Position numbers and translations under genes: made by a program
Source: an uncultured Cohaesibacter sp.
GTDB taxonomy: Bacteria > Pseudomonadota > Alphaproteobacteria > Rhizobiales > Cohaesibacteraceae
Assembly (NCBI RefSeq): GCF_963682185.1
Contig: NZ_OY821667.1
Location: 912,109-976,108, forward strand
Reading direction: 5' to 3'
Length of the DNA: 64,000 bases
The notes under the pieces: model-generated
The model's database searches: none
Seen by the model: the letters and a program-made list of their open reading frames with translations, nothing else
Told to the model about the DNA's origin: nothing
In this document: positions 14,262 to 23,283 of the stretch, one piece after another
Layout of the letters: every line of letters starts with the position of its first letter
How positions within the stretch are numbered: position 1 is the first letter of the stretch

Positions 14262-14981
14262 ATGAAATTTGAAAAGCCACTCATTCCGGGCCGTCTCATC
14301 CAGCGCTACAAGCGCTTTCTTGCCGATATCGAGCTGGACGATGGAACAGTCATAACAGCCCATTGCGCCAACCCCGGCTCCATGCTGGGCCTCAAAGACC
14401 CCGGCACCCGCGTCTGGCTGTCAAAATCCGACAACCCCAAGCGCAAGCTGGCCTATAGCTGGGAACTCAGCGAATTGGATGATGCCATGATCGGCATCAA
14501 TACCAGCCATCCCAACCGCATCGTCGAAGAGGCAATTCGGGCAGGACATGTCGCAGAGCTTACTGGCTACGAAACCCTGCGGCGCGAGGTGAAATATGGC
14601 AAGAACAGCCGCATCGATATTTTGTTGCAGGATGAAGGCAAACCCGATTGCTATGTCGAGGTCAAGAATGTGCATCTGTTGCGCGAACAGGGATTGGCGG
14701 AATTTCCCGATTCGGTGACCAAGCGCGGTGCCAAGCATCTGGGCGAGCTGGCCGACATGGTCGAACAGGGGCATCGCGCCGTGATGCTCTATTTGGTCCA
14801 GAGAACGGATGCTAACCGCTTCGCTCTGGCAAGCGACATCGATCCGGCCTATGCGGAAGCCTTTCAAGAGGCAACAGACGCGGGCGTGGAAGCCATCGTC
14901 TATCTGTGTGACATATCACACCAAGAGATCAACCTGACCCACTCCATCCCATTTGCAAAAGAGGTACTGGCAACGAATTAA
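14262..14981 (+). CDS. sfsA: SfsA family protein (sugar fermentation stimulation)
   Basis: A protein of 239 residues. Family motifs: R-Y-K-R-F-L-A-D-I, A-H-C-A-N-P-G-S-M near residue 35-45, then Y-V-E-V-K-N-V and F-P-D-S-V-T-K-R-G-A-K-H, a PD-(D/E)xK-like nuclease core with an OB-like N-terminus. It is thought to bind DNA; its biochemical role is not settled. The ATG follows ACATAAC; an upstream GTG (14232) adds ten unconserved residues. It is divergent from the CinA-domain gene and lies upstream of map. Confidence 0.9.
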   Translation: MKFEKPLIPGRLIQRYKRFLADIELDDGTVITAHCANPGSMLGLKDPGTRVWLSKSDNPKRKLAYSWELSELDDAMIGINTSHPNRIVEEAIRAGHVAELTGYETLRREVKYGKNSRIDILLQDEGKPDCYVEVKNVHLLREQGLAEFPDSVTKRGAKHLGELADMVEQGHRAVMLYLVQRTDANRFALASDIDPAYAEAFQEATDAGVEAIVYLCDISHQEINLTHSIPFAKEVLATN

Positions 14982-15117
14982 GAGCTCTAGCAATCGCCAG
15001 CCAGATCGCTCGGCCGCGACAAGAGAGCAATCCCTCCAAAAATTGTTGATTCCGGTTTGCACAATTGCTCATGGGGGGATATCCATAGAGAAACAACAGA
15101 TTTCGGAAAGACCTGAG

Positions 15118-15948
15118 ATGGTAAATTACATTGATGCCAATAGCGCCCCTTTGCGCAACACCGGAGATATCCGCCTTTACAGCCAAGAGGATTTCGAAGG
15201 TATGCGTCGCGCCGGGCAACTGGCAGCACGGGCTCTGGATGGTGTCGCAAAACTCGTCAAGCCGGGTGTTCCAACCAAGGTGATCGACGATTTTATCCGG
15301 GACTTCGGGGAAGAAAACAACGCCCTTCCCGCCACACTGAATTATCGCGGCTATAGAAACTATACCTGCACATCCATCAACCATGTGGTTTGCCATGGCA
15401 TTCCCAATGAAAAACCACTCAAGGAAGGTGACATCGTCAATGTCGACGTCACCTATATTCTGGATGGCTGGTATGGCGACAGCTCGCGCATGTATCCGGT
15501 GGGAGAGATCAAGCGCGCACCGGAACGTCTGATCGAAGTCACCTATAATGCCCTCATGATCGGCATAGAGCAAGCCAAGCCTGGCAAGACCACTGGCGAC
15601 ATCGGCGCTGCCATTCAGGAATATGCCGAAGGGGAACGCTGCGGCGTTGTGCGTGACTTCTGCGGCCATGGTGTCGGACGCCTCTTCCACGATGCGCCCA
15701 ATATCCTTCATTATGGCAACTGGGGTGAAGGCATTGAGCTGAAGCCGGGTATGATCTTTACCATCGAGCCGATGATCAATCTGGGCAAACCGCACGTCAA
15801 GGTGCTCAAGGATGGCTGGACGGCGGTCACGCGTGACAAAAGCCTGTCAGCCCAGTTCGAACATTCCCTTGGCATCACGGAAACGGGGTGTGAGATTTTC
15901 ACCCTGTCACCGGAAGGGCTGGACAAGCCCCCCTATAACGTAGCCTGA
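15118..15948 (+). CDS. map: Methionine aminopeptidase, type I
   Basis: A protein of 276 residues. The pita-bread fold ligands are present: His93 (C-H-G-I-P-N), Asp110 (V-N-V-D-V), Asp121 (Y-G-D-S), His184 (G-H-G-V-G), Glu217 (T-I-E-P) and Glu248 (F-E-H-S). It removes the start methionine of new proteins. The M-V-N-Y-I-D start fits the family; the longer frame overlaps sfsA. radC follows 13 nt downstream, so map and radC are probably co-transcribed. Confidence 0.95.
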   Translation: MVNYIDANSAPLRNTGDIRLYSQEDFEGMRRAGQLAARALDGVAKLVKPGVPTKVIDDFIRDFGEENNALPATLNYRGYRNYTCTSINHVVCHGIPNEKPLKEGDIVNVDVTYILDGWYGDSSRMYPVGEIKRAPERLIEVTYNALMIGIEQAKPGKTTGDIGAAIQEYAEGERCGVVRDFCGHGVGRLFHDAPNILHYGNWGEGIELKPGMIFTIEPMINLGKPHVKVLKDGWTAVTRDKSLSAQFEHSLGITETGCEIFTLSPEGLDKPPYNVA

Positions 15949-15961
15949 CGAGGGGCAATCA

Positions 15962-16663
15962 ATGGGTGAGCTGAAAGAAGCAGCGGCAGGCAGGCCCCAT
16001 TATGTGGGACACAGGGAACGGTTGCGGCAGAAATTCCGCGAATCCGGCCCTGATGCTCTGCATGATTACGAGCTGCTCGAACTGATCCTGTTTCGCGCCA
16101 TTCCCCGCAGGGATACAAAGCCGCTCGCCAAGGATCTGCTTGCCCGTTTCGGCTCTTTTGCCGAGGTCATCGCCGCTCCAGATCATCTTTTGATGGAATT
16201 CCCCGGCGTCAAGCAGGCCGTTGTGACCGAGTTAAAACTCATCCATGCCGCCGCCGCCAAATTTGCAGAGGATCGCGTCAAGGACCGTCCGGTGCTCTCA
16301 TCCTGGAACTCGGTGATCGACTATTGCCGCACCACCATGGCCTTCAATGATATAGAGCAGTTCCGTATTCTGTTTCTGGACAAGAAGAACGCCCTCATCA
16401 CAGACGAGGTACAGCAGACCGGCACTGTTGATCATACGCCGGTCTATACGCGTGAAGTCGTCAAGCGAGCTTTGGAGTTGTCTGCCACAGCCATCATCAT
16501 GGTGCACAATCACCCCAGTGGCGACCCGACCCCGTCGCGGGCTGATATTGATATGACGCAACAGGTCTCTGACGCCTGCGAGCGCCTCAGCATCACCTTG
16601 CATGACCACATCATCGTCGCGCGCAATGGCCATACGAGTTTCAAGGGCCTGGGGCTGATTTAA
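15962..16663 (+). CDS. radC: RadC family (JAB/MPN domain) protein
   Basis: A protein of 233 residues. An N-terminal helix-hairpin-helix region (residues about 35-100) precedes a JAMM core: the H-N-H-P-S-G-D-P motif (His182, His184) and Asp195, plus a conserved upstream Glu. The family is called DNA repair protein RadC, but the original assignment is disputed; a JAMM hydrolase role is likely. A GAGGGG ribosome site lies 6 nt before the ATG. It is close behind map. Confidence 0.9.
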   Translation: MGELKEAAAGRPHYVGHRERLRQKFRESGPDALHDYELLELILFRAIPRRDTKPLAKDLLARFGSFAEVIAAPDHLLMEFPGVKQAVVTELKLIHAAAAKFAEDRVKDRPVLSSWNSVIDYCRTTMAFNDIEQFRILFLDKKNALITDEVQQTGTVDHTPVYTREVVKRALELSATAIIMVHNHPSGDPTPSRADIDMTQQVSDACERLSITLHDHIIVARNGHTSFKGLGLI

Positions 16664-16721
16664 GCCAGCGGCGCCCCACTTTCCTTCTTCCCTTTTGGAG
16701 AAAAGACCCTTCGAAGTGCGC

Positions 16722-17111
16722 TCAATGTGGTTGCTCAAGTTCCTTCAGGATAGCGCATTCGGCGCTTTCGTCTCCCTTACAAGCGGCAACCAGCGGCGCG
16801 AGATCTGATCGCAAAGACTGCAATTCTGCGATCTTTTCATCAATCTCATTCAAGTGCGTCTGTGCGATACGTTTCACATCTGCACTTGCTCTGCTCTTGT
16901 CGGCCTGAAGGACTAGCAGGTTTCGGCACTCCTCGACACTGAATCCCAATTTACGCGCTCGTCCGATGAGACGCAGGCGAACAAGATCCTCATCCGAATA
17001 ATCCCGATAGCCATTTTTCCGGCGCGCGGGGACCACAAGCCCAATATCTTCGTAATAGCGCAAGGTCTTGGCTGGTAGAGCCGCGATTCCGGCTGCTTGA
17101 CTGATGTTCAT
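16722..17111 (-). CDS. CueR/HmrR-like MerR-family copper regulator
   Basis: A protein of 129 residues. The MerR HTH (A-K-T-L-R-Y-Y-E-D-I-G-L-V) is followed by a dimerisation helix and the metal loop Cys111-x7-Cys119 (C-K-G-D-E-S-A-E-C). The R-A-S-A-D-V-K segment carries the Ser typical of sensors of monovalent metals, so copper, silver or gold response is likely. The start is fixed by GGAG six bases before the ATG at 17111. No copper ATPase or chaperone is adjacent, so its targets lie elsewhere. It is convergent with radC. Confidence 0.85.
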   Translation of the reverse strand: MNISQAAGIAALPAKTLRYYEDIGLVVPARRKNGYRDYSDEDLVRLRLIGRARKLGFSVEECRNLLVLQADKSRASADVKRIAQTHLNEIDEKIAELQSLRSDLAPLVAACKGDESAECAILKELEQPH

Positions 17112-17582
17112 TTTCATCTCCCGCCAGATCAACCCGCCAGCTTTCTTGCCCATGTCAATATTGACAAGATCTCAGCCGCAGTCTCCCGAACTTACATAAT
17201 GCATAGTGAGAAATTTAAAAGTGCATGCTCAATATTCAACCAAAAACCCGCCATACCTATAGAATTTTAAAGAAAAATGCCCAAAAACATATCAACAGGC
17301 CGAGATTATCCCACAACCAGCGATTATTGAGCAACCATCCCCCCCAAAGACCGCAGTTTTCGTGCCTAAAAGTGAACCAAACAGGCCATTTTTGATCATA
17401 ATTTAATCATTTCGTCGACCTTCGCTCAATATTGACCAATTTTTGGAAGGAGGCAATTGTATCCAATCCGAGTTCTTGCTAGAAATTTAGCGGGAGCAAA
17501 GCTCACTTAAAAATAAACAACAACATCTTCCTACCTAATAAGCGGCATCAAAGCCGCAGGGAAATTAGGAACAGCGAGTCAA
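17112..17582. other. Intergenic region before the liv operon, with repeated TCAATATT motif
   Basis: About 470 nt, AT-rich. It holds TGTCAATATTGACA (17153-17166, a perfect palindrome), TCAATATTCAA (17229-17239) and TCAATATTGAC (17426-17436). The last lies about 150 nt before livH, within likely promoter territory. I see no RNA gene or terminator. Confidence 0.5.
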
Positions 17583-18497
17583 ATGGAATATTTTATTCAG
17601 CAGCTGATTAATGGCGTCACATTAGGGTCTATTTATGGCCTGATCGCCATCGGCTATACCATGGTTTATGGCATCATCGGCATGATCAACTTTGCCCATG
17701 GTGACATCTTCATGGTTGGTGCATTCATTGCATTGATTACACTGTTGGCGGTTACTGCTATGGGGATCACTTTTCTTCCGGTAGCATTGCTGATCGTCCT
17801 TATCGTTTCCATGCTTATGACATCGGTTTGGGGCTGGGGCGTCGAGCGCCTTGCTTATCGTCCTTTGCGCGGATCCTTCCGCCTCGCTCCGTTGATCACG
17901 GCGATTGGCATGTCCATCGTGCTGCAGAACTTTGTTCAGGTCGTTCAGGGCGCACGCGTCAAGCCACTTCCACCACAGATCACCGGTGGCATCACCATTA
18001 TGGAAAAAGACGGTTTTCTGGTTCAGCTGTCATACATGCAGATACTGATCATCGTCACGACCATATTGCTGATGGCAGGCTTTACCCTTCTGATCAACAA
18101 GACCTCGCTTGGCCGAGCCCAGCGTGCTTGCGAACAGGACCAGAAGATGGCCTCTCTGCTCGGCGTCAACGTTGACCGCACCATTTCCCTGACCTTCGTC
18201 ATGGGCGCGGCTCTGGCTTCCGTCGCGGGTGTCATGTTCCTGCTTTATTATGGCGTGATCGATTTCTACATCGGATTTCTTGCTGGCGTTAAGGCCTTTA
18301 CCGCAGCGGTTCTGGGGGGCATCGGTTCGTTGCCTGGCGCGATGCTCGGTGGTTTGCTGATCGGCTTGATCGAGACATTCTGGTCCGGTTATTTCTCCGT
18401 AGAATATAAAGACGTTGCCGCCTTCTCGATCCTCGCCATCGTGCTGATCTTCATGCCGTCCGGCCTGCTCGGCAAGCCAGAAGTGGAGAAGGTGTAA
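17583..18497 (+). CDS. livH: Branched-chain amino acid ABC permease LivH
   Basis: A protein of 304 residues with about eight hydrophobic membrane segments. The N-terminus (Q-Q-L-I-N-G-V-T-L-G-S-I-Y-G-L) and the cytoplasmic loop with G-R-A-Q-R-A-C-E-Q-D are typical of LivH. It forms the inner-membrane channel with LivM. First gene of the operon livH-livM-livG-livF-DUF6867, with livJ/K beyond. It ends 1 nt before livM. Confidence 0.95.
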   Translation: MEYFIQQLINGVTLGSIYGLIAIGYTMVYGIIGMINFAHGDIFMVGAFIALITLLAVTAMGITFLPVALLIVLIVSMLMTSVWGWGVERLAYRPLRGSFRLAPLITAIGMSIVLQNFVQVVQGARVKPLPPQITGGITIMEKDGFLVQLSYMQILIIVTTILLMAGFTLLINKTSLGRAQRACEQDQKMASLLGVNVDRTISLTFVMGAALASVAGVMFLLYYGVIDFYIGFLAGVKAFTAAVLGGIGSLPGAMLGGLLIGLIETFWSGYFSVEYKDVAAFSILAIVLIFMPSGLLGKPEVEKV

Positions 18498-18498
18498 T

Positions 18499-19791
18499 AT
18501 GTCAGACTTCTTGCAAACGCGCGTTGGCGCTGCGTTGAAAGATGCAGTCCTCGCAGCGGTGATTACCCTTCTGCTCGCCTCCATCATGGTTGGCCTGCGC
18601 ACCAAGACGGAACAAGGCGGACTGGTCATTGTCGGCCAGTGGGGTCTTGTCGCCTGGATGGTAGGCATCGTTTTCGTTGGGCGCCTTGCCATGAGCCTTC
18701 TCGTCTGGCGCGGTAACAATCCGGTTGCCAATGCCATGAACGCCATGCTGCCCAAGCAGGATACGGTCGGCAAGATCGGCAAATTTGTCGGCCCACTGCT
18801 GCTGCTCTTCGCCGTCACCCTGCCCTTTTATGGCAACCGCTATATAATCGACATGGGCATTCTGGTGCTCACCTACATCATGCTCGGCTGGGGGCTCAAT
18901 ATCGTGGTGGGTCTGGCCGGTCTGCTTGACCTTGGCTATGTTGCCTTCTATGCGGTGGGTGCCTATTCATACGCTCTCTTCGCACAGTATTTCGACTTGT
19001 CCTTCTGGGTCTGTCTGCCACTCGCTGGCATTCTGGCCGCCTTCTGGGGCATGATCCTTGGCTTCCCAGTCCTTCGCCTGCGCGGCGACTATCTGGCAAT
19101 CGTGACCTTGGCATTCGGGGAAATCATTCGTGTCGTGCTGCTGAACTGGTATGAATTTACCGGCGGCCCGGATGGCATCTCCCGTATTCCACGCCCCTCC
19201 TTCTTCGGGTTGGAATTTACCCGCAAGAACGGCTTTGCAGATTTCTTCGGACTTCATTATTCATCCATGCACCGGATCATTTTCCTCTTCTATCTCATTT
19301 TGATCCTCGCTCTGATAACCAACTTCGTGACCATGCGTCTGCGCAAGTTGCCAATCGGGCGCGCTTGGGAAGCCTTGCGTGAAGACGAAATCGCCTGCCG
19401 GTCTCTGGGCATCAACACCACCAACACCAAGCTGACGGCCTTCGCATTGGGCGCCATGTTCGGCGGTTTTGCCGGTGCCTTCTTCGCCACCAGACAGGGC
19501 TTCATTTCTCCGGAAAGTTTCACCTTCATGGAATCGGCGATTATTCTGGCCATCGTGGTTCTGGGCGGTCTGGGCAGCCAGTTGGGTGTTGTCATCGCCT
19601 CCCTCGTCATGATTGGCGGCTTCGAGGTCTTCCGTGATCTGGAAGATCTGCGCATGCTCGTCTTCGGCCTGCTGATGGTCGGTATCATGATTTGGAAACC
19701 ACGCGGCATCGTCTCCAGCCGGGCACCTTCAGTGTTCCTCAAGGAGAAGAAGTCCGTGTCCGGTGATCTCGTTGCGGAGGGTGAAGGATGA
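18499..19791 (+). CDS. livM: Branched-chain amino acid ABC permease LivM
   Basis: A protein of 430 residues. An N-terminal extension of about 110 residues with two or three extra membrane segments precedes the LivM core (G-L-A-G-L-L-D-L-G-Y-V-A-F-Y-A-V-G-A-Y, then G-R-A-W-E-A-L-R-E-D-E-I-A). Long LivM forms are common in Rhizobiales. The E-A-L-R-E-D-E-I loop contacts the ATPases. Its stop overlaps the livG start. Confidence 0.95.
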   Translation: MSDFLQTRVGAALKDAVLAAVITLLLASIMVGLRTKTEQGGLVIVGQWGLVAWMVGIVFVGRLAMSLLVWRGNNPVANAMNAMLPKQDTVGKIGKFVGPLLLLFAVTLPFYGNRYIIDMGILVLTYIMLGWGLNIVVGLAGLLDLGYVAFYAVGAYSYALFAQYFDLSFWVCLPLAGILAAFWGMILGFPVLRLRGDYLAIVTLAFGEIIRVVLLNWYEFTGGPDGISRIPRPSFFGLEFTRKNGFADFFGLHYSSMHRIIFLFYLILILALITNFVTMRLRKLPIGRAWEALREDEIACRSLGINTTNTKLTAFALGAMFGGFAGAFFATRQGFISPESFTFMESAIILAIVVLGGLGSQLGVVIASLVMIGGFEVFRDLEDLRMLVFGLLMVGIMIWKPRGIVSSRAPSVFLKEKKSVSGDLVAEGEG

Positions 19792-20657
19792 CCACTTGGC
19801 AAGACAATCCAATCCTGACCGTTGAGCATCTCACCATGCGCTTCGGTGGTCTGGTCGCAGTTGATGACCTCTCTTTCGAGGTCGGACGCGGTGACATCAC
19901 GGCTCTGATCGGCCCCAACGGTGCAGGCAAGACAACTGTCTTCAACTGCGTTACCGGTTTCTATAAACCGACCGAAGGACGCATCACGATGAAACGGGAA
20001 AACGGGCGGGAATTCCTGCTCGAGCGTATCCCCGATTTCGAAATCGCCCATCACGCTCGCGTCGCCCGTACCTTCCAGAATATTCGCCTGTTCGGCGGCA
20101 TGACGGTTCTGGAAAACCTGATGATCGCGCAGCACAACAAGCTGATGAAAGACTCTGTCTTTTCGATCGGCGGTATCTTTGGCATCAAGTCCTTCCGCAA
20201 ATCCGAGGAAGCCTCGATCAAAAAAGCGACAGAATGGCTGGAGCGTATCAATCTAATTGATCGAGCCGATGATCCGGCTGCCGACCTGCCTTATGGTGAC
20301 CAGCGCCGCCTCGAGATTGCCCGTGCCATGTGCACCAATCCCGAACTGCTGTGCCTTGATGAACCTGCGGCAGGCCTAAACCCGCGTGAAACCAGCGAGC
20401 TAAACGGCCTGTTGCGCTCTATTCGGGAAACTGACAAGACCGCCGTTTTGCTGATCGAGCATGATATGTCGATGGTCATGGAAATCTCGGACCATGTCGT
20501 TGTTCTAGACTATGGCGTGAAGATCTCCGATGGCGATGCGAATTTCGTGCAGAGCGATCCGCGCGTTATTGCAGCCTATCTGGGGGTCGACGATGACGAA
20601 ATCGACGACGCCGAAGCTGAGGCAAACGCAGCGAAAGCAGAGGGAGCAAAATCATGA
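19788..20657 (+). CDS. livG: Branched-chain amino acid ABC ATPase LivG
   Basis: A protein of 289 residues. Walker A G-P-N-G-A-G-K-T-T is near residue 43, Walker B L-C-L-D-E-P-A near 190, and the switch His in L-I-E-H-D-M. The signature region (L-P-Y-G-D-Q-R-R) is the LivG variant. A short acidic Ala-rich tail follows. It overlaps livM and livF by four bases each, so the four genes are translationally coupled. Confidence 0.95.
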   Translation: MTTWQDNPILTVEHLTMRFGGLVAVDDLSFEVGRGDITALIGPNGAGKTTVFNCVTGFYKPTEGRITMKRENGREFLLERIPDFEIAHHARVARTFQNIRLFGGMTVLENLMIAQHNKLMKDSVFSIGGIFGIKSFRKSEEASIKKATEWLERINLIDRADDPAADLPYGDQRRLEIARAMCTNPELLCLDEPAAGLNPRETSELNGLLRSIRETDKTAVLLIEHDMSMVMEISDHVVVLDYGVKISDGDANFVQSDPRVIAAYLGVDDDEIDDAEAEANAAKAEGAKS

Positions 20658-21379
20658 GTGATGTCCTCCTCAGCATGAGAGGCGTTAAAACCTACTATGG
20701 CAAGATCGTCGCCCTGCGTGGCATCGACCTTGACGTTCATCGCGGTGAAATTGTAACGGTCATTGGCGCAAACGGCGCCGGCAAATCCACCACCATGATG
20801 ACCATCTGTGGCGTTACCCGCGCTCGCGAAGGCCAGATCATCTATGATGGCGAAAATATCACGACATTGCCAACCCACCAGATCGTCAAAAAGGCCATTG
20901 CCCAGTCCCCTGAAGGACGGCGAATCTTTGGTCGCATGACGGTGCTGGAAAATCTTCAAATGGGAGCAGCCGTGATCGACTATGAGCATTTCGAAGAAGA
21001 TCTGCGCATGGTCTATGACCTCTTCCCTATCCTTGAAAAGCGCCAAAGCCAGCGCGGCGGCACCCTTTCGGGTGGTGAACAGCAAATGCTCGCAATCGGT
21101 CGCGCCCTGATGGCTCGCCCGAAACTCCTGATGCTGGATGAGCCGTCTCTGGGGCTTGCACCGCTCGTGGTCAAGCAAATTTTCGAGGTCGTCAAGGAAT
21201 TGAACGAGAAACAGGGTTTGACCGTTTTCCTCGTCGAACAGAACGCCTATCACGCCTTAAGGCTTGCACATCGTGGCTATGTCATGATCAACGGCCAGAT
21301 CACCATGTCGGGTGGCGGCAAGGAACTTCTCTCCAATCCGGAAGTCCAGGCAGCCTACCTTGAAGGCGGACGGCATTAA
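20654..21379 (+). CDS. livF: Branched-chain amino acid ABC ATPase LivF
   Basis: A protein of 241 residues. Walker A G-A-N-G-A-G-K-S-T, signature L-S-G-G-E-Q-Q-M-L, Walker B L-M-L-D-E-P-S and the Q-N-A loop typical of LivF are all visible. It pairs with LivG to power uptake. The next gene begins 14 nt later. Confidence 0.95.
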   Translation: MSDVLLSMRGVKTYYGKIVALRGIDLDVHRGEIVTVIGANGAGKSTTMMTICGVTRAREGQIIYDGENITTLPTHQIVKKAIAQSPEGRRIFGRMTVLENLQMGAAVIDYEHFEEDLRMVYDLFPILEKRQSQRGGTLSGGEQQMLAIGRALMARPKLLMLDEPSLGLAPLVVKQIFEVVKELNEKQGLTVFLVEQNAYHALRLAHRGYVMINGQITMSGGGKELLSNPEVQAAYLEGGRH

Positions 21380-21393
21380 GAGAGGAAAGATCT

Positions 21394-21732
21394 ATGCTTT
21401 GGGAAGTTTCTTTTGGAACCCTTCTGCTGGTTACGATTTGCCTTGGTGGCGGCGCTGCATGGATGGCCGGTCGCGCCATTGCAAACACCTGGAAGCCAAC
21501 CTCGCAGATCATTAGCTACATGATCCTGCTGGCAGCCGGCGTCCGGTTCCTGCATTTTGCCCTGTTCAAAGGCACGCTGCTTTCGCTTCACTACTATATT
21601 GTCGATTTGATCATTCTTTTGATCATTTGCTGGCTTGGTTTCAGGTTTACCCGCACCAACCAGATGGTGAGGCAGTATCATTGGCTCTACGAAAAAGTCA
21701 GCCCGCTCACTTGGAAAGCGCGCAAGAGCTGA
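21394..21732 (+). CDS. DUF6867-like small membrane protein
   Basis: A protein of 112 residues with three hydrophobic stretches (residues 7-28, 40-55 and 65-85) and a cytoplasmic K/R-rich tail (N-Q-M-V-R-Q-Y-H-W-L-Y-E-K). The family occurs between livF and the binding-protein gene in many Rhizobiales, from memory. Function unknown; the constant position suggests an accessory of the Liv transporter. A GAGAGGAAAG ribosome site precedes the ATG. Confidence 0.75.
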   Translation: MLWEVSFGTLLLVTICLGGGAAWMAGRAIANTWKPTSQIISYMILLAAGVRFLHFALFKGTLLSLHYYIVDLIILLIICWLGFRFTRTNQMVRQYHWLYEKVSPLTWKARKS

Positions 21733-21970
21733 GCCAATTTTCATCAAGATTGATGGTGGCGGTCTGCGCCACTATCCTACCGCAGCAACCCGTGGGAGTA
21801 TTTGTCTTGCATTGCTGTCGGACTTAACGGGGGAGGCCATTTCATTCCATTCTCAGAAGGAATAGCCAAACTCATATGACCGTAAGGTTCAATAATAATC
21901 ACACCAGAATAGCTGTACCGCAAAATAAGGCACAGCGGAACATTGCAAACATCTCAATGGGAGAGTTTTA
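21733..21970. promoter_or_regulatory. Region before livJ/K with a GC stem
   Basis: About 240 nt. GTGGCG (21756-21761) pairs with CGCCAC (21767-21772); with no T-run it may be a partial terminator or an mRNA processing stem. The rest probably holds a separate promoter for the abundant binding protein. No -35/-10 pair stands out. Confidence 0.35.
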
Positions 21971-23077
21971 ATGAAGAAACTACTTTTGGCAGGCGTCGCA
22001 CTCGCAGGCTCCATCGCAATGACCAGTGGGGCATTCGCTGAAATCATCATCGCCACCGCAGGTCCGATGACCGGTCAGTATGCTTCCTTCGGTCAGCAGA
22101 TGAAGATCGGCGCAGAACAGGCTGTTGAAGACATCAACGCTGCTGGCGGCGTGAATGGCGAAATGCTCAAGCTCGAAATCGGCGATGACGCATGTGACCC
22201 GAAACAGGCTGTTGCCGTTGCCAACCAGATGGTCGGTAAAGGCGTAACCTTCATGGCTGGCCACTTCTGCTCAGGCTCTTCTATTCCAGCATCATCCGTT
22301 TATGCTGAAGAAGGCGTTGTCCAGATCTCTCCTGCATCCACCAACCCGAAATTCACCGACGAACGTCCGAATCCGGATGGCGGCACCTACCGTGTTTGCG
22401 GTCGTGATGACCAGCAGGGTGAAGTAGCCGGTAAACTGCTCTGGGATGAGTTCAAAGACAAGAATGTTGCCATCATCCAGGATAAAACCGCCTATGGTAA
22501 AGGCCTGGCAGACCAGACCAAAGCTGCTTTCGAAGCACTTGGCGGCAAAGTTGTCATGTATGAAGCCTACACCGCTGGTGAAAAAGACTACACCGCTCTG
22601 GTTTCCAAGCTGAAGCAGGCAAAAATCGATGCTCTGTATGTTGGTGGTTACCACACCGAAGCTGGCCTCATTGTTCGTCAGATGCGTAACCAGGGCATGG
22701 ATACCGTTCTGATCTCTGGTGACGCTCTGGTAACCGACGAATACTGGTCCATCACCGGTGACGCAGGCGAAGGCACTCTGATGACCTTCTCTCCAGACCC
22801 GGCTCTCAACCCAGAAGCTGCTCCGGTTGTTGAAGAATTCAAGAAAAAAGGCCTGACCACTGAAGGGTATGTTCTCTATACCTATGCTGCGATCCAGGCT
22901 TATGTCGACGCTGTCAAAGCTGCCGGTTCCACCGACTATGATGCTGTCAACGAAGCACTGAACTCCGGTGAGTTCCCAACCGTTCTGGGCAACCTGTCCT
23001 TCGACGACAAAGGCGACGTCACCCTGCCAGGCTATGTCTGGTACAAATGGAGCGACGGCAAGTATGGCTACAAATAA
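21971..23077 (+). CDS. livK: Branched-chain amino acid binding protein
   Basis: A protein of 368 residues. Residues 1-23 are a signal peptide (K-K-L-L-L-A-G-V-A-L-A-G, cleaved after A-F-A). The mature N-terminus I-I-I-A-T-A-G-P-M-T-G-Q-Y and the D-D-A-C-D-P-K-Q-A-V loop are typical of periplasmic Leu/Ile/Val-binding proteins (type I fold). Codon use looks biased toward common codons, as for an abundant protein. It is followed by a strong terminator. Whether the preferred ligand is Leu or a wider range cannot be read from the sequence. Confidence 0.92.
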   Translation: MKKLLLAGVALAGSIAMTSGAFAEIIIATAGPMTGQYASFGQQMKIGAEQAVEDINAAGGVNGEMLKLEIGDDACDPKQAVAVANQMVGKGVTFMAGHFCSGSSIPASSVYAEEGVVQISPASTNPKFTDERPNPDGGTYRVCGRDDQQGEVAGKLLWDEFKDKNVAIIQDKTAYGKGLADQTKAAFEALGGKVVMYEAYTAGEKDYTALVSKLKQAKIDALYVGGYHTEAGLIVRQMRNQGMDTVLISGDALVTDEYWSITGDAGEGTLMTFSPDPALNPEAAPVVEEFKKKGLTTEGYVLYTYAAIQAYVDAVKAAGSTDYDAVNEALNSGEFPTVLGNLSFDDKGDVTLPGYVWYKWSDGKYGYK

Positions 23078-23128
23078 GCCCGGCTTTCGCATAAGCGAAG
23101 TCTGAGCTTGCAAGCTTGAGACACAGGA

Positions 23129-23158
23129 GAAAGCCCCTCAGCGAGGGGCTTTCTTTTT
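23129..23158 (+). terminator. Strong terminator after the Liv binding protein
   Basis: GAAAGCCCCTC and GAGGGGCTTTC form a perfect 11-bp stem with an AGC loop, followed by TTTTT. It ends the Liv region. Confidence 0.92.
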
Positions 23159-23283
23159 GATCTTTTTCCTGTCCTTTCTTCCGGGCATCCCTTTTGCTCC
23201 CTTTCCATGCTCAAGCCCGTGCGCCTATAGTGGCTTGCACGCCCTTCCCTTACCCGCTCCAAACAAAAACCCCGGACGGCTCC

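Noticed and set aside
14929-15795. Minus-strand frame of 288 codons
   Set aside because: Antisense shadow of map, which carries all metal ligands.
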